Shown here: piece by piece, positions 6,156 to 14,503 of the stretch
Layout: every line of letters starts with the position of its first letter
How positions within the stretch are numbered: the stretch's first letter is position 1
Origin: VXPQ01 sp965117025
GTDB lineage: Bacteria > Bacteroidota > Rhodothermia > Rhodothermales > VXPQ01
DNA: 64,000 nt
Reading direction: 5' to 3'
Assembly: GCA_965117025.1 (NCBI GenBank)
Contig: OZ220746.1
Span: forward strand, 2,728,001 to 2,792,000
The notes under the pieces: model-generated
Seen by the model: the letters and a program-made list of their open reading frames with translations, nothing else
What the model was told of the DNA's origin: nothing
Databases searched by the model: none
Position numbers and translations under genes: made by a program

Positions 6156-9100
6156 TCACTTGACGAGCATCATGGTTCGCACGATGATCCTGTCCTGCGC
6201 CTGCAACCGGTAGACATAGGTCCCGCTGGGCAAACCGCCTGCATCGAAGCGCGCCGCATGGCGGCCCGCAGGCTTCGGTCCGTCGGCAAGCACCGCCACC
6301 TCCCGCCCCAGCATGTCGTACACCACAAGACGGACTGTACCGGCCTGCGGCAATGCATAGCGTATCGTCGTCCTTGGATTGAACGGGTTCGGATAGTTGC
6401 CCATAAGCATGACTTCATCGGGCAATTCTTCTTCGTCTTCGCTGGCCGTCGCCATGGCCGCCGAGCCCTCCTGCTCCATCCGCCCGGACACCGAGCCGCC
6501 CGCCGGGCCCGCCACCCTCGCCGAGTCCGCGTTCGACAGCTTGCGGCCGTCGTCGCCGCCCATGCAGATCGCACCCGCCGCGTCGCAGTCGGTCGTCTCC
6601 GGCAGCAGGACGAAGACATCGCCGCCGCCCGACGGCTCGATGTGGATCTCGCGCAGGTCGTCGCGGCCGTCGACGCGGCGCGCCTTGCGCACCGCGCCGC
6701 CCGTCACCTCGAAGGCCCCATCGTCGCGCAGCACCGTGTAGCTGGTGGGGATCTCTTCGCTGAAGAGCACCTGGAAGAAGAACGTCGTCTCGCCGTCGTG
6801 CTCCTCAGGCACGTTCCGGAACGTCGCCGTAAGCGGCGCTTCTTCTTCTTCTTCTTCTTCTTCTTCTTCTTCTTCTTCTTCTTCTTCTTCGCTATCCTCT
6901 GTGGCGCTGTCCGTCGTATCCGCAGGCATGCGCACCTTGACGATCTCCGACATCGGTCCGAGGTATCCGAGGGCGTCCTTCACGGCTCTGACGGCGTAGC
7001 CGTAGAGCACCCCCGCCGTCACCGCGCTGTCGGCAAAGGTGCGGTCGGTGATGGAGGCGTACTCCGCGTAGACCTCGGGCTCGGCTTCCCCGAGCTCGGG
7101 CCTGTGGCGCAGGATATGGTAGAGGTTGTTGCTCGGGTGCGTATCGGGATCCTGCCAGGTAAGGACGACGGCCTCCTCGGTCGCCGTGGCTTGCAGAGCA
7201 TGGGGCCGGTCGTGCTGCTCGTTGTCGTCATTCGCGTCCGTAGCCGTCGAGTCGCCCGGCGCCGGCGTCCCGGCGGTGCTCTCGTCGTTGTCCTCGATGG
7301 TGCCCGTCGCCGAGAGGCTGTCCGCGCCTGCGGCGAACACGGCGCGTTCGAGGTTGCTGAGCGTCAGCGTAAGCGTCTCGTCGCCTTCGGCCTCGGCGTC
7401 GTCGACGAGCGCGACGCTTATCGTCGCGCTCGTCGCTCCGGCCGGCAACTCGATCGTTCCGCTCTTCGCTTCGTAGTCGCTTTGCGCGACCGCCGTAGCG
7501 TCGGCCGTCGCGTAGTCGAGCGTCACCGTCGCCGTCGTCGCCTCCGACAGGCTCACGACGAAGTCGAGCGTTGCGCCCGCGCCCTCGGTCGCCGACGGGC
7601 TATTGATCGTTACCTCGCTCGGCAGCGCCGCCTCCTCGTCGTTGTAGATGATACCGATCGCCGCGTCCCGCGACAGAAAACTCCCCGAAGGATTCAGAAG
7701 GATCATCTCGACCCCCTCGCCCGAGTCCTCGATCCTGTCGTCGACCACCGGCACCTCGATCGTCTTAAGCGTCTCGCCCTGCGAGAACGTCAGCGTTCCC
7801 TCCGTGTAGGCGTAATCGGCCGGCGTCCTCGCCGTCGTGCGGCATTGCCTGGCGGCATCGTCGAAGAAACTGCCGGTGCAGTAGCCGATCGAAGAATCCC
7901 GCGTCCTGTACTCTACCGTCACGTTTGCGCCGGGCGCCGGATCCAGCGTCACCTTGAAGTCGAGCGTCGCGCCGTGCGCCTCGTAGACCTCCGCGTCGTG
8001 GATGTAGAGCCCTCCGGCCGCGGAGCCCTGCCGGGCGTTGATCTTCACCTGCAATGCGTTGTCCAGCTTCGTCCACGCCTCTTTCGCGCTGCGGTTGAAG
8101 GGCTTTTGGTACGAAAAGCCGTCCAGGTTCCAGCCGCGGCGACTGACGTCCTCCGCGTCCGAGGCTGTTTGCGCCAGCGTCGCCGTGGTGTTTTCTATGT
8201 CCTTCGCGTCGATCACGATGGCGTAGGTCGTCGAGGCTTGCAGGTTCTCCCCCCGGTGGTGGTACGCGAAGCGCGTGTTTCCGTCGGCGGCCTGCTTGCG
8301 CTCGAACTGACCCACGAAGCGCGTCACCGCGCGCGCGGCAGCGTCCCATTCCCACAGCGCCGCGAGTATCACGTCGCCGTTCACGCCGCCGTCGCCGCTG
8401 CCGGCGGTCGCGAATTTGATGTCGACGTAGTCGAGCTTGAACAAGTGGCCGTCGCTGCCGGTCGAAAACGTTTGCGCGTAGCCGTAGCCCATCTTGGTGA
8501 TGTCGACGACGGTGACTTTTTTGGTGGTGGGGTCCCTGGTATAGGTTATGTCCGCGTCCATGACGAGCGAGTCCGTCTCCGTCGTCTGGCCGAGGTTGCT
8601 CAGCACGGTCGTCGTGCCGCCGTGCTGGACGGAGGATCCCCGGGGGGTCGCCCGCGCGCGCGCCGCTTCGCCGGCGCCGGCGGCGCTCACGGCGCGCAGC
8701 TCGAAGGTATGCAGCAAGTCGTTGGTGAGGCCCGAAAGCGTAAGCGTATAGCCGTCGGGCTCGGTTATGTCTATGCCCAAGGCCAGGCTGGGGGGGACGT
8801 AGTATTGCCAGTGGGCGCCCTCGGCGGCCGGGGTGCGGCCTCCGGTCCCGAAGCGGTACTGGAAATTCGTCAGGTCATGGGTGCCGGTGTCGACGGGGTC
8901 GTCCCACGTCAGGGTCGCGCTGCCGTCGCGGCCGCCCGCGGCGAAGTTGCTCGGAGGGCCGGGCGGGCGAGGCGGACGCACGACGAGCTGTGCGGAGACT
9001 GTCTGGCCCTCGGTCCAGGTGGGGAGGGGGAGGCCAGACCAGCAATAACCATTATCAAACACTGTCCCGTCTAACCGATACTCGACGCCGTCCAGATCCA

Positions 9101-10493
9101 GCGCCAGCTTGTCGAGAAGAGCCTGGGGAGGATAAGGGAAAATATTTATGCAAAGTTCGGAGAAGAAGAAGGAGTCCACAAGGATCGTCTGAAAAACGTA
9201 GTTCGTTCCCTCGTACGCAAACGTCGGGGTTCCTGAAATGGCGCCGGTTGGACTACCGAGGAGTGATGTTAAACCAACCCCAAGAAGAGAGTATGTGGGA
9301 AAGGTGTCCAGAAACATTCCCATGGTTATGGTCGCGGCCCAGAGGACCTCGTCGCCGTCGTCATTGGCGTAGCTCTCGAATGGCGGCGGGACCTCGTTCG
9401 CGCTGCCCCGAATGGCAAGCAGTGGCGGGATACTCCTTTGTATACGCCAAATGCCTGTAGTGCCTTCTCGCGACAACTGGTCGTCGCCGATGCTCCAGCC
9501 CTCTTCCGCGGTTCCTTCGACGGTCGATGACGTGCGTGAAATCGTGATCGGGTCGGCCGCCCCGTCGTTGATCACGACCCAGTAGGTAGTGTTCGGGAGC
9601 AGCATGACGCCCTCCGGCGCCGTGAACGTATTGAGGGCGCCTGCCGTCAACGTCGCCGGGTTGCCGAGCGCGACGAGCTCGAGGTGCGGTGAACCGGCGC
9701 CCGGGAAGTTAGGATCGATTGCCCCGTCATCCGAGAATATCTTGACCACGCTGTCGGCCGCGGACGTGGAACTTACGCCGTGCAACACGACCTGGATGTC
9801 GGACAGCGTGTAGCCGGTCGGATTCGGCCCGGTCGTGAAGGGCTGCCCTTGAACAAGACTGGAGCCTACGGGCCGTGCCGTTTGCGCCGTGTTTGCCACC
9901 AGCGTGGGCGGCCCCTCGTTCGCGACGCCCCGGATAGCAAGCAGGATCGGGTCCGGTCCTGTAGCCCAAGCCCCTTGAGAATAGTACAGCCGGCTGTTAC
10001 CGATGCTCCAGCCTTCTTCCGCAGTCCCTTCGGCGGCCGATAGCGTGCGTGAAGCCGTGATCGGGTTGGTCACTCCGCCGTTGATCACGACCCAGTAGTC
10101 GGTGTTCGGACTCAGCGTGACGTAGTCCGGCGCCGTGAACGTGTTGAGGCCGCCCGCCGTCAACGTCTCCGGATTGCCGAGCACGAATAACTCGATGCCC
10201 GGTAAATTGGTAAAGGTGTCATGCGAGAATATCCTGACCACGCTGCCGGTCGCGGACGTGGAACTCGTGGCGTCCAACATGACCTGGACGTCGGACAGCG
10301 CATAGCCGGCCGGGTTCGGCCCGGTCGTGAAGGGCTGCGCTTGAACAAAATTGGAGCCGGTGCTCGTTGCCGTTTGCCCGGTGTTCGACACGAGGGTGGT
10401 CGGAGTCTGGGCTTGCGCGGCGCCTGCAAGCAGGGCGGCCCAGGCGAGGGCGAGGAGGGCGAGCGCGCGCGCCGTGCGACGGGCTACAGACAT
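6156..10493 (-). CDS. Large secreted multidomain protein with T9SS sorting domain
   Basis: A 1445-residue exported protein. Residues 1-27 are a signal peptide (Arg-rich start, LALLALAWAALLAG core, AQA cleavage site). Two homologous domains of about 165 residues follow (roughly 29-190 and 193-365; each has LV-NT-QTA, QPFTTGPNP and EEGWSIG). Then come a fibronectin-III-like domain, a third diverged copy of the first domain type, two Calx-beta-like domains, a second FN3-like domain, a poly-Glu run and a cell-wall-anchor-like domain. The final 80 residues are a type-A T9SS sorting domain (NYPNPFNPRTTIRYALP). Expected on the cell surface or released, probably adhesive or matrix-binding. The reading frame is open upstream across an AC/GT repeat to 10739, but the signal peptide fixes the start at 10493. 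The repeat occupies the whole initiation region. Confidence 0.85.
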   Translation of the reverse strand: MSVARRTARALALLALAWAALLAGAAQAQTPTTLVSNTGQTATSTGSNFVQAQPFTTGPNPAGYALSDVQVMLDATSSTSATGSVVRIFSHDTFTNLPGIELFVLGNPETLTAGGLNTFTAPDYVTLSPNTDYWVVINGGVTNPITASRTLSAAEGTAEEGWSIGNSRLYYSQGAWATGPDPILLAIRGVANEGPPTLVANTAQTARPVGSSLVQGQPFTTGPNPTGYTLSDIQVVLHGVSSTSAADSVVKIFSDDGAIDPNFPGAGSPHLELVALGNPATLTAGALNTFTAPEGVMLLPNTTYWVVINDGAADPITISRTSSTVEGTAEEGWSIGDDQLSREGTTGIWRIQRSIPPLLAIRGSANEVPPPFESYANDDGDEVLWAATITMGMFLDTFPTYSLLGVGLTSLLGSPTGAISGTPTFAYEGTNYVFQTILVDSFFFSELCINIFPYPPQALLDKLALDLDGVEYRLDGTVFDNGYCWSGLPLPTWTEGQTVSAQLVVRPPRPPGPPSNFAAGGRDGSATLTWDDPVDTGTHDLTNFQYRFGTGGRTPAAEGAHWQYYVPPSLALGIDITEPDGYTLTLSGLTNDLLHTFELRAVSAAGAGEAARARATPRGSSVQHGGTTTVLSNLGQTTETDSLVMDADITYTRDPTTKKVTVVDITKMGYGYAQTFSTGSDGHLFKLDYVDIKFATAGSGDGGVNGDVILAALWEWDAAARAVTRFVGQFERKQAADGNTRFAYHHRGENLQASTTYAIVIDAKDIENTTATLAQTASDAEDVSRRGWNLDGFSYQKPFNRSAKEAWTKLDNALQVKINARQGSAAGGLYIHDAEVYEAHGATLDFKVTLDPAPGANVTVEYRTRDSSIGYCTGSFFDDAARQCRTTARTPADYAYTEGTLTFSQGETLKTIEVPVVDDRIEDSGEGVEMILLNPSGSFLSRDAAIGIIYNDEEAALPSEVTINSPSATEGAGATLDFVVSLSEATTATVTLDYATADATAVAQSDYEAKSGTIELPAGATSATISVALVDDAEAEGDETLTLTLSNLERAVFAAGADSLSATGTIEDNDESTAGTPAPGDSTATDANDDNEQHDRPHALQATATEEAVVLTWQDPDTHPSNNLYHILRHRPELGEAEPEVYAEYASITDRTFADSAVTAGVLYGYAVRAVKDALGYLGPMSEIVKVRMPADTTDSATEDSEEEEEEEEEEEEEEEEEAPLTATFRNVPEEHDGETTFFFQVLFSEEIPTSYTVLRDDGAFEVTGGAVRKARRVDGRDDLREIHIEPSGGGDVFVLLPETTDCDAAGAICMGGDDGRKLSNADSARVAGPAGGSVSGRMEQEGSAAMATASEDEEELPDEVMLMGNYPNPFNPRTTIRYALPQAGTVRLVVYDMLGREVAVLADGPKPAGRHAARFDAGGLPSGTYVYRLQAQDRIIVRTMMLVK
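6839..6890. repeat. In-frame trinucleotide tract encoding poly-Glu
   Basis: About 17 uninterrupted TTC units on the plus strand (GAA on the coding strand) give a run of Glu in the large T9SS protein, between the second FN3-like domain and the domain preceding the sorting tail. Because the unit is 3 bp, length change would alter linker length without breaking the frame. Confidence 0.95.
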
Positions 10494-10494
10494 A

Positions 10495-11127
<633 letters not shown>

Positions 11128-12423
11128 ATGCACCGTTATTTGTATCGTTTCGATTCCTGGCGCGCTCCGCTCGACCGCACGGTGTATGGCCTTGCCCTCG
11201 TCGGCATACTTGATGCGGCGCACATAGCGATTCAGAAGCGAGGCGGATTTGAACAAGGATGCACGGGGTTTTCATCCTCGGCGTTTACCGGTTCCGTTTT
11301 CGATTGTGCTGCCGTAACCGGCAGTGAGGCCGGCATTTTTCTCGGAGTATCCAATGCAATATGGGGCTTGCTGTTCTATGCGGCGGTAGCGATCCTTACT
11401 GTGGCGGCCGCCTGGAATTTCAGGGAGAAGCGAACCCTGTACAAGGCAGCCCGCACGGTGCTCGTAACAGGCGGGTTGGCGTACACCGCCTATCTGGTCT
11501 ATTACCAGGTGGCCGTGCTGGAGCAACTCTGCATTCTTTGCCTCGTATCCGCAGGCATTGTCGTCCTGCTTGCCATCTTGCATGGTATTGATGTAACATT
11601 ATCCCCTGTTTCAACTACCGAACCTTCCAGTAACATGATTTTCAAACCCCTGCGTGAAATAGCCTGGATGGGTGGGCTTCTGGTGCTTTTGGGGACGCTC
11701 ATAGCGGCAGACGCCATGTATTTCAGCAATTTCGAACCGGAATTCCCCGATATATTTGCCGCCGAAGCGGAGATGGACGCGGCAGCTTCGTCGGAAGCTC
11801 TTCCCCCGGCGCTTGCAGAGGAAGAACCTCCCGTAGAAGCTGTGCCGGACTCGGCGCCGGCTGAATGCGCGTATGATCCGGAGAAAGAACCGGTGGAGGA
11901 TTTCCGGCGCCTTATCAACCTTTTCGATCCGACCGTAGGGGAAGCGGACGCCCCGGTTACGGTGATCGAGTATTTCGATCCCAATTGCCCTGGCTGCAAG
12001 AGCTTTCACGACGTGATAACGCCCGTGGTGCGGTCTCATGCGGACCGCGCATTCTTCGTGTTCAAGCCGTTTGTGTTGTGGAATTATTCCATTGTGCAGT
12101 CGGAAGCACTGTATGCGGCTACCCGGGAAAAGAAATTTTTCCCGATGCTTGAAGCGCAGTTCGAAATGCAGAATCCGGGGACGGGCCTGTCGCTGGAGCA
12201 ATTGCGCGGGATTGCCGAACGGATCGATATGAATCCGGATGTGCTCATGCAGCGCCTGGAAAGCCGGCTTTACCGCCGCACGCTGGAGCAACAAAGAAAC
12301 GACGCGATCGAGGTCGGCGTGACGCATACCCCCACTGTCCTGATCAACGGACGTTTCGTTGCCTTCGAATCCCAAACCGTCGAATGTCTGCAAAGTATGA
12401 TCGAGGAGGCTGCCGCCCAGTGA
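11128..12423 (+). CDS. VKOR-DsbA fusion: disulfide-forming membrane protein
   Basis: A 431-residue fusion. Residues ~15-200 are a vitamin-K-epoxide-reductase domain with four to five membrane helices. It has the paired loop cysteines (about Cys45 and Cys60), SNAIWGLLFY and the quinone-proximal CILC motif (about 135-138). A further membrane helix and an acidic Ala/Glu/Pro linker lead to a periplasmic thioredoxin-fold DsbA-like domain with CPGC (about 287-290) and a cis-Pro-type HTPTVLINGRF. VKOR passes electrons from the DsbA-like domain to quinone, so the protein should carry out oxidative protein folding of exported proteins, as DsbA/DsbB do. The start is the ATG at 11128; the frame is open to 11068. 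It overlaps transketolase by 4 bp (GTGA). Confidence 0.9.
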   Translation: MHRYLYRFDSWRAPLDRTVYGLALVGILDAAHIAIQKRGGFEQGCTGFSSSAFTGSVFDCAAVTGSEAGIFLGVSNAIWGLLFYAAVAILTVAAAWNFREKRTLYKAARTVLVTGGLAYTAYLVYYQVAVLEQLCILCLVSAGIVVLLAILHGIDVTLSPVSTTEPSSNMIFKPLREIAWMGGLLVLLGTLIAADAMYFSNFEPEFPDIFAAEAEMDAAASSEALPPALAEEEPPVEAVPDSAPAECAYDPEKEPVEDFRRLINLFDPTVGEADAPVTVIEYFDPNCPGCKSFHDVITPVVRSHADRAFFVFKPFVLWNYSIVQSEALYAATREKKFFPMLEAQFEMQNPGTGLSLEQLRGIAERIDMNPDVLMQRLESRLYRRTLEQQRNDAIEVGVTHTPTVLINGRFVAFESQTVECLQSMIEEAAAQ

Positions 12424-14441
12424 ATACCCCATTTTCTTCATCTGCTTCTGCGGGCGAAGACCTTGCCTGCCTTTCGATCAACACCCTGCGTTTTCTCGCC
12501 GTTGATGCCGTGCAAGCGGCTCGCAGCGGACACCCCGGTATGCCCATGGGGGCTGCTCCCATGGCCTATGTGCTTTGGAAGCACCACATGAAGCATAGTC
12601 CCGCGCACCCGGACTGGTTTGACCGGGACCGGTTCGTGCTCTCCGCCGGACATGGCTCCATGCTTCTTTATGGTATGCTGCACCTCGCCGGGTATGCCAT
12701 GCCGATAGAAGAGATCAAACAATTTCGGCAGTGGGGAAGCATCACGCCGGGTCACCCGGAAAACTTTCTTGCAGAGGGTGTTGAGACGACCACCGGGCCG
12801 CTGGGTCAGGGTTTCGCGAATGCCGTGGGCATGGCCATGGCCGAAAAACATCTTGCGGCGCGTTTCAACGAGTCCGGCTTCGAGATCGTGGACCATTTCA
12901 CGTATGGCATATGCTCGGATGGAGATCTTATGGAGGGGGTCTCGCATGAGGCGGCGTCGCTGGCCGGACACCTTGGACTGGGCAAACTCATTTTTTTGTA
13001 CGACGACAACGGTATTTCCATTGACGGAGGCACGGAGCTTTCCTTTACCGAAAACGTGCCGCAACGCTTCGAAGCCTACGGGTGGCATGTGGATCGGGTC
13101 GCCGATGGGAACGATCTGGAAGCCATTGACCAGGCGTTGCACAGAGCGCGTGCCGAGGCGGACCGCCCGTCATTGATCGCCGTGCGCACGGTGATCGGAT
13201 ACGGTAGCCCCAACAAGGCGGGATCCGCTTCGTCACATGGATCGCCGCTCGGCGAAGAGGAGGTCGTGCTTACCAAACGCTCTCTCGGGTGGCCCGAGGA
13301 TAAAACATTTTTTGTGCCGGATGAAGTCTATGCGCACATGCGCGATACGTTTTTGCAAACCGGGCATGCTGTCTATGCTGCGTGGGAAGAGCGGCTTGCC
13401 GCCTACCGTGATCGCTATCCCGGGCAGGCGGAGATATTCGATGCATGGCGCAGCGGATCTCCGGAAGAGGGGTGGGCAAAGCGTGTGGAGACCCCTGGGG
13501 TAGGGACCGTACAGGCCACACGTGCGGCAAGCGGCAAGGCCCTGAATGAGCTGGCTCCTTCCGTACCGTTTCTCATTGGCGGTTCCGCCGACCTGACGCC
13601 CTCGAACAATACGACAGTGAAGGATCGCGAGGATTTTCAAAAGACGTCACCGACGGGCGGTTACCTGCGCTTCGGGGTCAGAGAGCACGCCATGGCGTCA
13701 GCCTGTAACGGGATTGCCTTGCATGGCGCCGTGCGACCCTATTGCGCAACGTTTCTGGTGTTCAGCGACTACATGCGGCCTGCTGTGCGCCTGAGTGCGC
13801 TTATGAAGCTGCCCGTTCTCTATATTTTTACGCATGATTCCATCGGTCTCGGGGAAGATGGTCCGACGCATCAGCCCATAGAGCATATCATGTCTCTGCG
13901 AGCTATGCCCGACCTGACAGTGATTCGTCCCGCCGACGGCGCCGAGACGGCTGCGGCCTGGAAACTGGCTGTCGAGTGGAAGGATGGTCCTCTCGCACTG
14001 ATTCTTACCCGGCAGGGGTTGCCGGTGCTTGAAGGGACGGGCGAGGGGCTCCGGCGAGGCGCCTATGTGGTGTCTGCTTGCGAGGGAACTCCTGATATTG
14101 TGTTGATCGGAACGGGAAGCGAGGTGCAGCACGCGGCGGCGGCGGCAACGATGCTTCGGAAGACGGGTGTGGCGGTGCAGGTTGTCAGCATGCCTTCGTG
14201 GGAACTCTTCGAGCAGCAGCCGGCAGCGTACCGGGAAGAGGTGCTTCCCCGTGCGGTTATCAAACGCCTTGCGGTGGAAGCCGGTGTGACAACGGGCTGG
14301 GAACGCTATGTAGGTCTTGAAGGAGCCGTGATCGGGATGACCGGGTTCGGGGCGTCCGCGCCGGGCGGCATAACCATGCAGAAATTCGGCTTCACCGCCG
14401 AAAACGTGCTGGCCCGAGCCCAGGCATTGCTCGCGGAATGA
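12420..14441 (+). CDS. tkt: Transketolase
   Basis: A 673-residue thiamine-diphosphate enzyme of the non-oxidative pentose phosphate pathway, moving two-carbon units between sugar phosphates. Seen: the N-terminal active-site segment SGHPGMPMGAAPMA, the ThDP/metal motif CSDGDLMEGVSHEAAS with DDN further on, the central REHAMASACNGIALHG segment, and the transketolase C-terminal domain. Length is typical. I chose GTG at 12420, which overlaps the stop of the upstream VKOR-DsbA gene as GTGA. The ATG at 12384 would add 12 residues read inside that gene. The functional link between the two genes is not obvious; the overlap suggests simple translational coupling. Confidence 0.94.
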   Translation: MNTPFSSSASAGEDLACLSINTLRFLAVDAVQAARSGHPGMPMGAAPMAYVLWKHHMKHSPAHPDWFDRDRFVLSAGHGSMLLYGMLHLAGYAMPIEEIKQFRQWGSITPGHPENFLAEGVETTTGPLGQGFANAVGMAMAEKHLAARFNESGFEIVDHFTYGICSDGDLMEGVSHEAASLAGHLGLGKLIFLYDDNGISIDGGTELSFTENVPQRFEAYGWHVDRVADGNDLEAIDQALHRARAEADRPSLIAVRTVIGYGSPNKAGSASSHGSPLGEEEVVLTKRSLGWPEDKTFFVPDEVYAHMRDTFLQTGHAVYAAWEERLAAYRDRYPGQAEIFDAWRSGSPEEGWAKRVETPGVGTVQATRAASGKALNELAPSVPFLIGGSADLTPSNNTTVKDREDFQKTSPTGGYLRFGVREHAMASACNGIALHGAVRPYCATFLVFSDYMRPAVRLSALMKLPVLYIFTHDSIGLGEDGPTHQPIEHIMSLRAMPDLTVIRPADGAETAAAWKLAVEWKDGPLALILTRQGLPVLEGTGEGLRRGAYVVSACEGTPDIVLIGTGSEVQHAAAAATMLRKTGVAVQVVSMPSWELFEQQPAAYREEVLPRAVIKRLAVEAGVTTGWERYVGLEGAVIGMTGFGASAPGGITMQKFGFTAENVLARAQALLAE

Positions 14442-14448
14442 GAAAATA

Positions 14449-14502
14449 GCCTGGCCGTTGCGATACTTTGAACTTCGCGGACTTAATCAGAGTATCCCAG
14501 GC
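14449..14502. terminator. Imperfect hairpin between convergent genes
   Basis: GCCTGG (14449-14454) pairs with CCAGGC (14497-14502), and GATACT (14462-14467) with AGTATC (14491-14496), giving 12 bp with one 7-nt bulge. It fills the 62-bp gap between the stops of transketolase and the TonB receptor, so it may act in both directions. No T tract follows. Confidence 0.4.
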
Positions 14503-14503
14503 G

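Noticed and set aside
6258..9074. A 938-codon plus-strand open frame opposite the large T9SS gene
   Set aside because: It is the antisense shadow of a GC-rich, biased-codon gene. Its translation is Arg/Val-rich with a poly-Phe run from the Glu repeat and no domain, while the minus-strand product has a signal peptide and recognisable domains.
12384..12419. ATG at 12384 as the transketolase start
   Set aside because: It lies inside the end of the VKOR-DsbA gene and adds 12 residues unlike transketolases. The GTG at 12420 forms a usual GTGA overlap.
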